Below, piece after piece: positions 31,764-41,248 of a stretch of DNA of 64,000 nt (position 1 is the stretch's first letter; each line of letters begins with the position of its first letter). Location of the stretch: positions 1 to 64,000 of the forward strand of contig JAFRCO010000007.1 in the NCBI GenBank assembly GCA_017404325.1, read 5' to 3'. This stretch comes from Candidatus Saccharimonadota bacterium. Its GTDB lineage: Bacteria > Patescibacteriota > Saccharimonadia > Saccharimonadales > Saccharimonadaceae. The notes under the pieces were generated by a model that saw only the letters and a list, made by a program, of their open reading frames with translations, was not told where the DNA came from and searched no databases. The translations under genes and the position numbers were made by a program.

Positions 31764-31873
31764 ATATATAGATAGCACGGATGAAGTCTTTAAGGACGGA
31801 TTAGTACATTACGCATTGTCCCGGCGGCTTTTCGCCGCCGGGCTTCATCCAATTTGAGACTGAGATGATTCGG
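31764..31873 (-). repeat. Right arm of nested inverted repeat
   Basis: Contains ATATATAGATAGC (31764-31776) and CTGAGATGATTCGG (31860-31873), the reverse complements of the left-arm blocks. The outer block similarity extends imperfectly (CAAATT). The two blocks are separated by a GC-rich hairpin instead of the left-side palindrome. Confidence 0.8.
31779..31850 (+). terminator. Nested 3' hairpin, possible terminator or RNA end structure
   Basis: Outer stem GGATGAAG/CTTCATCC (31779-31786 / 31843-31850) encloses CCCGGCGGC, TTTTC, GCCGCCGGG. The inner stem is very strong, but no T-run follows, so it may protect the mRNA end or belong to the repeat unit rather than terminate. Confidence 0.6.
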
Positions 31874-31955
31874 CTGTCAAGGACGAAAATTAACAAATCG
31901 GCTAGCAACAAAAACTCTATATTTTAATAAATCATTATATTAAGAAAGGAATATT

Positions 31956-33290
31956 ATGAATAAATTATTAAAAGCGGCGCTTAGTGTGACTGCTGCGGTC
32001 GTGATCGCGACAGCTTCACTCACGCCTGTAATAGTGAGTGCTTGGGGTGACTCAGATGGTGGTCGTCCTAGCTACACGTTAGACCAAATCAACAATGGTG
32101 ATTTGGGCGACACGATTACGTTTAACTCGATTTCTAACGGTAAAATCGGGGATGAAAAGAACTTCGTTGGTGCTAAGGTTGCCGGTGCTACGGTTGAAAC
32201 TTGGAATGCTAACGAAATTAACGTGAAAGATGGCGAAACTTATACGATTCGTCTTTTCGTTCACAACAACAGTCCTAAAGGGATGGATGCCATCGCTAAG
32301 GACGTAAAAGCTACTTTTTCGGTTCCGACAACGGTTTCTAACTCGCAAACGATTATCGGTTATATCGATTCTTCGAATGCTAAACCAGTTCGTTACTGGG
32401 ATGAAGTAACGCTTAAATCAAACGATAACTTTTATCTTGAATACGTCGAAGGTTCGGCGAAATATAACAACAATAAAGGTGTTTTCAACCTTTCTAATGA
32501 TGTAATCATTTCTGGCGTTAAGCTTGGTTATGATTCTATGAATGGTCAAATTCCTGGTTGTTATGAATATTCTGGTGTAGTTACGATTGATGTTAAAGTT
32601 CATAGCTCTGTTGCAGCTAAAGTATCAAAAACTGTGCGTATTAAGGGCGATGCTGATAAAACTTGGAAAGAATCAGTAAATGCTAAGGTTGGAGATGAGG
32701 TTGAGTTCCAAATTGAGTACGTTAACCTCTTATCTGAAACTGTTAATAACGTAGCAGTTAGAGACGTATTGCCGACCAATATCGAATACGTTAAAGGTTC
32801 TACCTATCTTTATAATGCAAGTCACCAAAGTGGCGTGCTCTTAGAGGGTGATCATTTAACTACAACTGGTATTGTAATTGGTAATTACGGTCCTAAAGGT
32901 AATGCGTATGTTCGTTTCACTGGTAAAGTTATCGATAAAACGATGGCTTGTGGTTCTAACCAATTAGTGAACTGGGCAAGCGCTACGGTTTCAAGTTCTA
33001 CTGTTAAAGATGCTGTCTATAAAGACGATGCTTCTGTAATGGTCACTAAGGATGATGAAACCTGTAAAGACAAACCAGATGACCCAGATGACCCGAAAGA
33101 AGATTGTACTACAAATCCGGAATTACCTGAATGTAAGACTCCGGATGAACCGGAAACTCCGGATGAACCGGAAACCCCGGAAGATCTTCCTTCTACTGGT
33201 CCAACAACTATTGTAACTGGTGCTATTGGCGCGGGTTCAGTAGTTACGACTCTCGGTTATTATATTGCTAGCCGCAAAAAGTTAATGTAG
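31956..33290 (+). CDS. LPSTG-anchored surface protein with DUF11-like domain
   Basis: 444 residues: signal peptide (about 1-29, ending VIVSAWG), an N-terminal beta domain (DTITFNSISNGKIGDEKNFVGA), a DUF11-like isopeptide-type repeat (AKVGDEVEFQIEYVN, NNVAVRDVLPTNIEYVKGST), a Pro/Glu/Asp-rich spacer (DEPETPDEPETPEDL), then LPSTG, a hydrophobic helix and a basic RKK tail. A sortase should attach it to peptidoglycan. Cys pairs may add disulfides. Ribosome-binding site AAAGG. Just downstream of the inverted-repeat unit and upstream of the TrbL-like pair. A surface adhesin or stalk role is inferred. Confidence 0.9.
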   Translation: MNKLLKAALSVTAAVVIATASLTPVIVSAWGDSDGGRPSYTLDQINNGDLGDTITFNSISNGKIGDEKNFVGAKVAGATVETWNANEINVKDGETYTIRLFVHNNSPKGMDAIAKDVKATFSVPTTVSNSQTIIGYIDSSNAKPVRYWDEVTLKSNDNFYLEYVEGSAKYNNNKGVFNLSNDVIISGVKLGYDSMNGQIPGCYEYSGVVTIDVKVHSSVAAKVSKTVRIKGDADKTWKESVNAKVGDEVEFQIEYVNLLSETVNNVAVRDVLPTNIEYVKGSTYLYNASHQSGVLLEGDHLTTTGIVIGNYGPKGNAYVRFTGKVIDKTMACGSNQLVNWASATVSSSTVKDAVYKDDASVMVTKDDETCKDKPDDPDDPKEDCTTNPELPECKTPDEPETPDEPETPEDLPSTGPTTIVTGAIGAGSVVTTLGYYIASRKKLM

Positions 33291-33321
33291 ACTGACCGCT
33301 TCACGGGTGGTCTAATAAAAG

Positions 33322-33362
33322 AAAATGAACCTCGGAACTTGATGTGACGGGGTTCATTTTTT
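33322..33362 (+). terminator. Rho-independent terminator
   Basis: AAAATGAACCTC / GGGGTTCATTTT stem and T-run, after the LPSTG protein gene. Confidence 0.85.
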
Positions 33363-33406
33363 GTGTTGAATAATACGAAAATTGTTGATTATGAAAATGC
33401 TTATGC

Positions 33407-33412
33407 TATAAT
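33407..33412 (+). promoter_or_regulatory. Leaderless extended -10 promoter
   Basis: TGC-TATAAT ending 8 nt before the ATG at 33421. Confidence 0.68.
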
Positions 33413-33420
33413 GAACATAT

Positions 33421-34281
33421 ATGAATCCGTCATACGATAATTCTTTTGGCAGTTTCAGCTCGGGTGGAACATCTGGGGGAGCTATTCAGCAGCAACAGCC
33501 GATAGTAATAAATAATGGTAAGGCAAAAAAGCCGGTTAAAAAAATATTAATAACGATTTTGTTGATTGTTTTGGTGGTGGGGGGAGTGGCGCTAGCAGTG
33601 CTACTGTTTTTGAATGGGAGACAGAGTGCAAAGGATGAGGCTGAAGAACTTTATTATACTTTAGCGTCAACCTATAATGATTCTTATGGTCAGTGTCAGT
33701 TGGTTACACAAGATGTTGATAATATAAATAGGACGAAAGACGGATATAAAGAAACCCTAGATGAGTGCCAAACCAAATCGGACAGAATTGAAGTATTGAT
33801 GAAAAAATTTGAGAATAAAGTTAATTCTGAGGAGTATAGACAATTATATTCTAACTTAAAATCCGTGGTTTCTGAAAGGATATTGACTGGTGAAACGTTA
33901 AAAAATAGATTAATGGCATATGAAGTGTGGCATAATTTTAGGTTAGAATTAAGTAAGGCTGATCTTTATCAATTACCTGAGGATATGGAAGAGATGATAA
34001 AGCCGTTACGCGAGATTGAAGTAAAAGAATTGAATCAATATGCTGAGCAATGGCTTGAAAAACGAGAAGCTTTGTCTGATGCATTCATTTTTGTGACTGC
34101 CTTTAGTGATAACGAGAAGTACGTTAGTGATTACGAGATAAAATTAGAAAATTATGAATCATTAGCTAATAAAACCTTTTCTGAAGTCGTTGAGAGTATG
34201 AGATTAGATCGTGAAAGTAGCAATAGCAATATTGATGAAGCTTCGTATTTATTTAATATTTATGTTGAGGGAGCATTATGA
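33421..34281 (+). CDS. Bitopic membrane protein upstream of TrbL-like protein
   Basis: 286 residues: a Gly/Ser/Gln-rich cytoplasmic start, a KKPVKK patch, a transmembrane helix (about 43-64), and a helical extracytoplasmic domain with two Cys (YGQCQLV, LDECQTK). The domain is largely coiled-coil-like. Stop and next start overlap (ATGA), so it is coupled to the TrbL-like gene. The topology fits a bitopic accessory subunit of an envelope machine, but I cannot name the family. Confidence 0.72.
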   Translation: MNPSYDNSFGSFSSGGTSGGAIQQQQPIVINNGKAKKPVKKILITILLIVLVVGGVALAVLLFLNGRQSAKDEAEELYYTLASTYNDSYGQCQLVTQDVDNINRTKDGYKETLDECQTKSDRIEVLMKKFENKVNSEEYRQLYSNLKSVVSERILTGETLKNRLMAYEVWHNFRLELSKADLYQLPEDMEEMIKPLREIEVKELNQYAEQWLEKREALSDAFIFVTAFSDNEKYVSDYEIKLENYESLANKTFSEVVESMRLDRESSNSNIDEASYLFNIYVEGAL

Positions 34282-37200
34282 AAATAAAAAAGTTTTTTGC
34301 TTGGGTTTTATGTATCTTAGCGTTAGTCTTATCAGTTTTTTTGCCATATACTAACGTTTTTGCGAAAACTTCGCTTCAAGAAGCACAAGAAAGTGGTAAT
34401 TATGATAACCTAGTCGGAATTCGGTATTTAATCCAAGAAGCGGACGGGTGTATAATAGATGCTCTTCCTAATAGTGTAACTATGCCCATTACTGCTATTG
34501 ATCAAGTCAAGACTGACATGCGGAATATATATGAATTAAAATTCTTACAATTAGAAAATGCATCCACTGACTATCCTACAATTGCTTATAATCACAATTT
34601 ATTGTATAACGGATACCTTGAGGTAAATGAGACTGGGAAATATCAGGATGGTAGAATTTGGTGTAGCCAATTAAAAGCTGATCCTGGTGCACAATTGATG
34701 GAATTATATGGTTTAACCAATGATGAGGATTATACTGATTTAATTTGTGGTAAGAATGGGAAGGAAGGCTTATTTAATATTAAGATGGGGTTTTCTAAAG
34801 GACCTGGGTGGGGATACGCCTATAATGAAGAAAACTGGCCGGACGGTTGGCCGAAGGTTGGAAATGGGGGTGCGGTTGCCGCTAGTGATTGTAGGGCGGC
34901 CGCAAAGCATTTGATGTATTATGCAAAACATCCTGCTTCTCGGCCAGATTGGGCTAATCGGGCAGCTTATGATGAGGGAACGTTTACTTTTGAGCTTGAA
35001 ATAAATAAGGGTTTTAAATTTTCTACCTTTTTCATGGATTATGCGGGTAATATCAGTCAGCACGCCTTGACGGACGATGCATTATTGAATGCAGAAAAGT
35101 ATCAAGTCTTTGATAGTGTTTGTGCTCCTATAGACGTGAGCGAAGCGGATTACAAAGAAAGTCTTGTTGAGAACGACAATATTTACAAGATATACTACAA
35201 AGGGATGATGCGATATGTACAGTTGGATGGTACTTATAAAACTAGAAAAACTTACGCAAACGGTGCTTTAACAGAATCAGATGGCGGAAATGGGACTGCT
35301 GAAACGTGTCCGGAACTAGCAGAGGCTTTGTCGGAGAAGGCTGATGCGCAGTATGCTAAGGATGATGCATCTAGGAAAGCTACTGACATAGTTAATTGTT
35401 ATAATACAGCTGTTGAGAATAAAGAGTTACTTACGAAAGTGAACGGGTATCTGTCTTCTGTGTATAATGCGGGACATCTTTTAGTTAAGAATGCCGAAGC
35501 TTTTAAAAATCATGATTACAAACCGGTATATGAAACAAATCCTGCTGGAGGGACGTCGGATGTCCCGGTTGAAGTGTTAACGTCATTTACTAATGATTAT
35601 GATGTTTTGGCTTTGGAATATATCAATGGAAATGGGAAAAATGTTGAAAAAGGTATTAAAGAGTTAATTGGGCAAAAAGGGAAAGAAGTGCCAGCCCTAG
35701 ATAATTATGTAGATTTAATAACGGATTTTTTGACTTATGCTAGAGGAATGCGTGATAAGGTTATTAATGGGACGTCTCTAACGAATGAAGAAAAAGCAGA
35801 GTTCGATCAGGCGCTAGATACTTTTAAGGAAGATGTGGCGAAATTTAACTCTGATGTTTCCAAGCCGGCATTAAGGTTGCCAATAAAACATACATTCCCT
35901 GACTTTTCGAAATTTGAGACTACTGTCTCGAAGTTAAATACCTGCTTGTCGAAAAACAATTGTGACACCATTACTATCAATAATATGGAGGCTGGTTTTT
36001 ATAGCTTTTCTGGGGAGGAAGGTTCTCAGGTTCTCACTTGTACTGTAGGAAATACTGTTCAGTCTGCACTGGATGAGCTTGGAGAATTGTTAGGAACTAC
36101 AGTAGAGTATTCTGGTTTTACGCCTTCTGAAGGAGTGGACTATGATGATTATAATGAGACAAATGGCGATGGGGATCCATGTTATAACGCTGGGATTGAG
36201 GGGATGTCGTGGATACTTTGTCCGGCGCTTAACAATATGGTAGTTGCTTCGGATGGAATTAGTAAGGCTCTTGATTGGCTTTTAGAAATGAAGTCTGAAC
36301 TATATGGTAGTGATAGTGCAACGCATAAAGCTTGGAGTTATTTCCGTGACATAGCAAATATTATAGTAATTATACTTTTACTTGTAGTGATAGTTTCTCA
36401 GTTGACAGGTTATGGTATCGATAATTATGGTATAAAGAAAGCATTACCGAGATTAATATCGATGGCAGTGTTGATTAATCTTAGCTTCATTATTTGTCAG
36501 ATAGCCATTGATCTTTCTAATATTCTAGGAAGCGGATTGAATGATTTGTTTAAGAGTATAGGGCTGAATATTAATAGTTCAATAGGCGCGGAAGGAGTTA
36601 TGGGAGGAATTGTTTCTGCATTATTCGTGTCGGCTGGTGTGGCTGGAGCTTTAGGAGGGACGGCTATAACTGTTGCCTCTATGTCTGGTGCTGGTATGTC
36701 TACTATGCTCGTTGTTATGCTTGTCTTAATATTTGCAGTGGTGCTTGTGGCGGTTATAGCTTTTTTCTTGTTACTTGCTGGAAGGTTCGTAGTTTTACTT
36801 GTCTTTACCGCAGTTGCGCCGGTGGCGTTTGCATGTTATATTTTGCCGAATACTCAGGAAATCTTTAAAAAATGGTGGAAGATTTTTGAAGCTGCTCTTG
36901 TTATTTATCCAATTTGTGGCGGGTTATATGGGGCTAGCTTCATCATTCGTGCTATAGTTTTCGAAAAGGGCAATGGATATCATCCTATGATGGCAATGGC
37001 TGGCATCATTGTGCCATATTTGCCTTTCTTATTGATACCAACTTTGGCTAAGGGAGTGTTGGCTGGATTTGGTGCGTTGGGCGGAGCGTTGTCTGGAATT
37101 AAGAATGGGATTAAAGGTGGGCTTTCTAAGAGTCAGGATGTATTAAGACAAACAGAAGCATATAAAAATGATCAAATTAGAGCTCAAAGAGGAAGAAATG

Positions 37201-38264
37201 CTAAAGCCGCTGGACTTAAATTAGATCAAAGCACTGGTAATTATACAAAGCGTGATGATCCTAAAACTAGGGTTGGAAAATGGTGGCAAAATAGAAGAGT
37301 CGCTTCAGGCGCAGTAGCTCGGGCTCAGGCAAGAGTTTTGGCTGATCAAGAAGCTATGGCGAATGAAGCTAATATGGGAAAGGGAGATTTTGCTTCCAAA
37401 TTGGAAGCTAGACAAGCAACTCAAGAGAAGGCAGCTGAGAATGCCGCAATCGTAGATCAGATGAAATTGATAGAAAAAGAAACAAACAATGGTGCTAATG
37501 AAGCTAGAGTAAGAGATATCTTCAATGAAGCGATGAGCAGTGGAAATATATCGAGAGCAAGGGCTGCAGTACGTATTGCTGGTAGACGGGCAGATACGGC
37601 AGCATCTTTTATGAAGGGTACATTAATGTCTAATAATTATAGTGAAGATGCTATGAAGGGGGTTGCAAAAGAGTTTTCGGAGGGAGAAACTTCTAAAGTG
37701 TATCGTGGAGCTTCTCCGGTTGCGTTTGAATATGCTGCAGAGGTAAATAAAGGAGGATTCAGTGGGGGCTTTAGCGACTTTGCAACGAATAAAGATAATC
37801 TTCATAAGGCTATTGATAGACACGTGACTACTGTTGATGAATTTTCGAGTGTTAAAAATAGCGGTCTTGAGGAGTTTGCTAATATGGTTAGTGCGCATGA
37901 ATTAGAAGATTATGACGCACAAGGTTTACAAAAGTTGGCGAGAGATACAATTAAATTTAATAATGAAAATGGTCAAGGGCTTGATAGAACCAAAGCTTTC
38001 AGTACTTATAGATTGGCTTATGGTGATTCAGAATTTATGAGTAAAATGCAGGAAGATGGGGTTCCTATTGATCCAGAAGCATTGAAAAAGTTCGAACAGT
38101 TTAAGAATAATAATACATTTACAGCTCGAGGTGCAGGAGGTGAAGTGACTTTTGGTAGGGGAAGAGATGGCGAATGGCGTGATAGTGGGGGAAATGTTAT
38201 GGAAGGTGATTTTGGTCAAGTGAGACAAAGTATTATAGATCAACGACAACAACCAAAGAGATAG
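34278..38264 (+). CDS. TrbL/VirB6-like giant membrane protein
   Basis: 1328 residues. Signal segment (about 5-27), a 650-residue extracytoplasmic domain with many Cys (DGCIIDA, RIWCSQL, LICGKNG, SDCRAA, VCAPID, CLSKNNCDT), then six to eight hydrophobic helices between about 690 and 940 (IIVIILLLVVIVSQLTGYG; FAVVLVAVIAFFLLLAGRF; FTAVAPVAFACYILP). A Gly/Ala-rich stretch follows, then a 390-residue hydrophilic cytoplasmic tail with Ala/Arg helices. The central helices resemble TrbL/VirB6 channel proteins of type IV secretion-like machines. VirB4, PrgI and other partners are not in the window. It ends 7 bp from convergent folD, with no visible terminator. Confidence 0.72.
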   Translation: MKIKKFFAWVLCILALVLSVFLPYTNVFAKTSLQEAQESGNYDNLVGIRYLIQEADGCIIDALPNSVTMPITAIDQVKTDMRNIYELKFLQLENASTDYPTIAYNHNLLYNGYLEVNETGKYQDGRIWCSQLKADPGAQLMELYGLTNDEDYTDLICGKNGKEGLFNIKMGFSKGPGWGYAYNEENWPDGWPKVGNGGAVAASDCRAAAKHLMYYAKHPASRPDWANRAAYDEGTFTFELEINKGFKFSTFFMDYAGNISQHALTDDALLNAEKYQVFDSVCAPIDVSEADYKESLVENDNIYKIYYKGMMRYVQLDGTYKTRKTYANGALTESDGGNGTAETCPELAEALSEKADAQYAKDDASRKATDIVNCYNTAVENKELLTKVNGYLSSVYNAGHLLVKNAEAFKNHDYKPVYETNPAGGTSDVPVEVLTSFTNDYDVLALEYINGNGKNVEKGIKELIGQKGKEVPALDNYVDLITDFLTYARGMRDKVINGTSLTNEEKAEFDQALDTFKEDVAKFNSDVSKPALRLPIKHTFPDFSKFETTVSKLNTCLSKNNCDTITINNMEAGFYSFSGEEGSQVLTCTVGNTVQSALDELGELLGTTVEYSGFTPSEGVDYDDYNETNGDGDPCYNAGIEGMSWILCPALNNMVVASDGISKALDWLLEMKSELYGSDSATHKAWSYFRDIANIIVIILLLVVIVSQLTGYGIDNYGIKKALPRLISMAVLINLSFIICQIAIDLSNILGSGLNDLFKSIGLNINSSIGAEGVMGGIVSALFVSAGVAGALGGTAITVASMSGAGMSTMLVVMLVLIFAVVLVAVIAFFLLLAGRFVVLLVFTAVAPVAFACYILPNTQEIFKKWWKIFEAALVIYPICGGLYGASFIIRAIVFEKGNGYHPMMAMAGIIVPYLPFLLIPTLAKGVLAGFGALGGALSGIKNGIKGGLSKSQDVLRQTEAYKNDQIRAQRGRNAKAAGLKLDQSTGNYTKRDDPKTRVGKWWQNRRVASGAVARAQARVLADQEAMANEANMGKGDFASKLEARQATQEKAAENAAIVDQMKLIEKETNNGANEARVRDIFNEAMSSGNISRARAAVRIAGRRADTAASFMKGTLMSNNYSEDAMKGVAKEFSEGETSKVYRGASPVAFEYAAEVNKGGFSGGFSDFATNKDNLHKAIDRHVTTVDEFSSVKNSGLEEFANMVSAHELEDYDAQGLQKLARDTIKFNNENGQGLDRTKAFSTYRLAYGDSEFMSKMQEDGVPIDPEALKKFEQFKNNNTFTARGAGGEVTFGRGRDGEWRDSGGNVMEGDFGQVRQSIIDQRQQPKR

Positions 38265-38271
38265 ATTGAGT

Positions 38272-39054
38272 TTAGATTATTGATTCTATAACGTGGTCGA
38301 AGAGGGCGGTGACGGTTAAAGGACCGACGCCGCCGATTTTCGGCGTGATAGCTGTTAAGTCTTTGCGTTTACGAACTTCGTCGGTAAGATCGCCCTTTAG
38401 GACGCCTTTTTCAGAGGCGGTTCCGGCATCAACGATGACAGAACCGGGGGCGACAAGGGAACTAGAAATCAACCCCGGAACGCCCGTGGCTGTTATGATT
38501 ATATCATACTGCTTAAGTTTTGTCAAATCGTCGCCACGATGGAAAAGGGAAACATCGTAATTCGAATTCGTGAACATCTTATAAAGCGGAGCGCCTACCA
38601 GTTTGCCGCGGCCGACAATGGCAATTTTTTTATTATCGAGTTTAATATCGTAGCCGGCGAGAAGCCAGTTAATTGCGGTCGCGGTTGCGGAATCGAAAGC
38701 CCCATGTTCGGAGAGGCCGTCGACATCTTTTTTAGGCTGAATTAGATTCGTTAATTCGTCAGTTCTCTCTTTTTCGATGATTGGAAGTTGTAAAATGATT
38801 CCGGAAATGTTATCGTCATTATTCGCAGCTTCAATTTTATCAGCGATATCAGCGGAATCTTTTGCGCGGTAATCTTCGACTATGACGCCAATGTCTTCGC
38901 CATATTGTATTTTTAAATTAACGTATTTCGTAATAACCGGGTTATCGCTATCGCGGATAATTAAAAGTTTCGGCTTTTTCGCCATATCTCTAACTAAGAT
39001 TCTTTGGCGCTCTTTAATAAAGCCGGCAAGTTCTTCTCCGTTTAAAATTTTCAT
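38272..39054 (-). CDS. folD: Methylenetetrahydrofolate dehydrogenase/cyclohydrolase FolD
   Basis: 260 residues, slightly shorter than the usual 285. Substrate-site Tyr/Lys in KYVNLKIQYGEDIGV, ISGIILQLPI, the PKKDVDG motif, and the NAD(P)-binding GRGKLVGAPL and the final KIGGVGPLTVTAL. It interconverts 5,10-methylene-THF and 10-formyl-THF for one-carbon supply and initiator tRNA formylation. It overlaps murB by 4 bp. Confidence 0.95.
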   Translation of the reverse strand: MKILNGEELAGFIKERQRILVRDMAKKPKLLIIRDSDNPVITKYVNLKIQYGEDIGVIVEDYRAKDSADIADKIEAANNDDNISGIILQLPIIEKERTDELTNLIQPKKDVDGLSEHGAFDSATATAINWLLAGYDIKLDNKKIAIVGRGKLVGAPLYKMFTNSNYDVSLFHRGDDLTKLKQYDIIITATGVPGLISSSLVAPGSVIVDAGTASEKGVLKGDLTDEVRKRKDLTAITPKIGGVGPLTVTALFDHVIESII

Positions 39055-40061
39055 ATTATCTCCACAGGTTCTTGTTCAAGCCAATAGCCGAATTTATCAT
39101 AAACTTTTCCGACAATTTCGGCGCGAGCTTTTGATAAATCATTATAACTCTTCGCCGATTCGTTAATTAAAACGAGGGCGGCTTTTTCATTTACACGGAT
39201 GCCATATAAGACTTTTCCGGCGAATCCGGCTTGTTCAATAAACCAACCGGAGTTTATTTTATTACCATCTTTTCCGCGATAGACCGGATAGCCTTTCGAT
39301 TCGGCGCGTTCGGCCTCTTCATCGGATAAATAGATATTTTTAAAGAAGGAACCGGCGCTAGCTTTTTCTTTTGGGTCGGGAAGTTTTTCGGCACGAATTT
39401 TAGAAACGATTGCGCGAATTCCCTTCGGGCTAAAGTCGGTTAAGTTATTTTCAGTAATATATTTTTCGATTGAGTTGTAAAACGGAGGAGCCATCGAACC
39501 TTCTTTTAGTTCGAGAGTAATAGAAATAACGAAGTAGCGGTTCTTCTCTGTCGTGTTAAGGATACTTTTACGATAAGAAAAGTTTAGGTCTTCTTTTTTT
39601 AATGTCTTAAAAGTGTCTGAAACGGAGTCGAAAACATCAATTTCGACTAAAGTATCGGCGATTTCCTGGCCGTAAGCACCGATGTTTTGGACCGGAGCGG
39701 CACCAGCGAGCCCAGGGATTTTACTTAAAGCTTCGATACCGGTTAAATTTCGATTACAAGCATATTCGACAACGGCGTCCCAAGGTTCCCCGCCCATGAC
39801 TTTTAATCTAACAGAGTTTTCGAGTTTTTCTTCGAAAATACCGCGCATGCGATTTATAATAATGGCGCCTTTAAAGCCTTCGTCGTGTCCAATTGTATTC
39901 GCACCGAAGCCGAGAACAAAGGTCGGGTAGTTAAATTGTCTTGCGAAGCCATAGGCGTCAGCGACGTCTTCAGGTTTTTCAACCTCTAAAACATAGCGTG
40001 CTGGGCCACCAAGACGCATGGTAGTTAAACTAGAAATCAAAATATTTTCGTTTACTCGCAT
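39051..40061 (-). CDS. murB: UDP-N-acetylenolpyruvoylglucosamine reductase MurB
   Basis: 336 residues. FAD_binding_4 N-terminus (LTTMRLGGPARYVLEVE, VLGFGANTI), then VKVMG-like core (RLKVMGGEPWDAVVEYA), YRKSIL, and the C-terminal MurB domain with SAGSFFKNI and the catalytic Glu near its end. It makes UDP-MurNAc, showing a peptidoglycan pathway together with murC at 52.2 kb. It is leaderless by promoter position. Confidence 0.95.
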   Translation of the reverse strand: MRVNENILISSLTTMRLGGPARYVLEVEKPEDVADAYGFARQFNYPTFVLGFGANTIGHDEGFKGAIIINRMRGIFEEKLENSVRLKVMGGEPWDAVVEYACNRNLTGIEALSKIPGLAGAAPVQNIGAYGQEIADTLVEIDVFDSVSDTFKTLKKEDLNFSYRKSILNTTEKNRYFVISITLELKEGSMAPPFYNSIEKYITENNLTDFSPKGIRAIVSKIRAEKLPDPKEKASAGSFFKNIYLSDEEAERAESKGYPVYRGKDGNKINSGWFIEQAGFAGKVLYGIRVNEKAALVLINESAKSYNDLSKARAEIVGKVYDKFGYWLEQEPVEII

Positions 40062-40067
40062 AGGTTA

Positions 40068-40073
40068 ATTATA
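40068..40073 (-). promoter_or_regulatory. Leaderless extended -10 promoter of murB-folD
   Basis: TGG-TATAAT on the minus strand, 6 nt before the ATG at 40061. Confidence 0.72.
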
Positions 40074-40180
40074 CCATATTCTAGAGGGTTTTATCCGCTA
40101 GCAAGATGGAGAGGTTGATTTTAGCTTTTAGGTATGCTACAAGGGGTGGAGAAATAGGGTTGGGAATTAATAAAATAATG

Positions 40181-40186
40181 TATAAT
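40181..40186 (+). promoter_or_regulatory. -10 box of recA with short leader
   Basis: TATAAT, then GAAAGG (40195-40200) and the ATG at 40211. This unit therefore has a Shine-Dalgarno. No SOS box that I recognise overlaps it. Confidence 0.6.
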
Positions 40187-40210
40187 ATATACAAGAAAGG
40201 TAATACTATC

Positions 40211-41245
40211 ATGGGAAAAAAGGATGCGGTGGCAGAAAAGAAAAACGATAAAGTAGCGGACGGAAAAAGTGAAGCTTTAAAGCTCGCGATTTCGCAGATT
40301 ACGAAACAATTCGGTGATGGATCGATTATGAAACTTGGTGAGACGCCGAAGATGGATGTTGAATTGCTCCCTTCTGGGTCGTTGTCTTTAGATTTGGCTC
40401 TAGGCGGCGGTTATCCGAAGGGTCGGATTATTGAGATTTATGGACCGGAATCTTCGGGTAAAACGACGTTGGCTCTGCATGCGATTGCAGAGATTCAAAA
40501 ACAAGGCGGTCAGGCAGCATTTATTGATGCAGAACACGCTCTCGATCCGGCGTATGCGAAAAGGATTGGTGTTGATACGGCGAATCTTTTAATATCGCAA
40601 CCGGATAATGGCGAGCAGGCGCTCGAAATTACCGAGACTTTAGTGAGGTCTAATGCAGTTGATTTAATCGTAGTTGATTCGGTTGCGGCTTTAGTTCCCC
40701 AGGCTGAGATTGATGGCGATATGGGCGATTCGCAAATGGGCCTTCAAGCGCGGCTTATGTCGCAAGCGATGCGTAAATTAACTGGTATTATTTCGAAGTC
40801 TCGTGCGACTGTAATCTTTATTAATCAGATTCGTATGAAAATTGGCGTAATGTTTGGGAATCCTGAGACGACGACTGGCGGTAACGCGTTGAAGTTTTAT
40901 GCGTCGGTACGTATCGACATTCGAAGAATTGGTCAAATTAAGGAAGGTGATAATATCGCTGGTAACCGAACGAAGATTAAGGTGGTAAAGAATAAAATTG
41001 CGGCGCCGTTTAGAACAGCTGAATTTGATATTATGTACAACGAAGGGATTTCGAAAGCTGGTGACGTTCTAGATTTAGGTGTTTCTTACGGGGTTTTGGA
41101 AAAGTCGGGAGCGTTTATTAAATATAAAGGAGAGACTTTAGGACAAGGACGTGAGGCAGTAAAGAAATTGTTCCGCGAAAAACCGGAATTGATGGCAGAA
41201 ATCGAAAAGCAGGTGCGCGAGAAAGCTGCGGCAGCGGAAGATTAG
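40211..41245 (+). CDS. recA: Recombinase RecA
   Basis: 344 residues from the ATG at 40211, chosen because the in-frame ATG at 40106 is upstream of the promoter. Walker [31 protein letters not shown], the L2-type [20 protein letters not shown], and the acidic C-terminus. It drives homologous recombination and the SOS response. First gene of recA-nudix-recX. Confidence 0.98.
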   Translation: MGKKDAVAEKKNDKVADGKSEALKLAISQITKQFGDGSIMKLGETPKMDVELLPSGSLSLDLALGGGYPKGRIIEIYGPESSGKTTLALHAIAEIQKQGGQAAFIDAEHALDPAYAKRIGVDTANLLISQPDNGEQALEITETLVRSNAVDLIVVDSVAALVPQAEIDGDMGDSQMGLQARLMSQAMRKLTGIISKSRATVIFINQIRMKIGVMFGNPETTTGGNALKFYASVRIDIRRIGQIKEGDNIAGNRTKIKVVKNKIAAPFRTAEFDIMYNEGISKAGDVLDLGVSYGVLEKSGAFIKYKGETLGQGREAVKKLFREKPELMAEIEKQVREKAAAAED

Positions 41246-41248
41246 CTT

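Noticed and set aside
31758-31955. Insertion sequence at the inverted repeats
   Set aside because: No transposase or target-site duplication is visible. I therefore report the repeats as such and leave mobility as a hypothesis.
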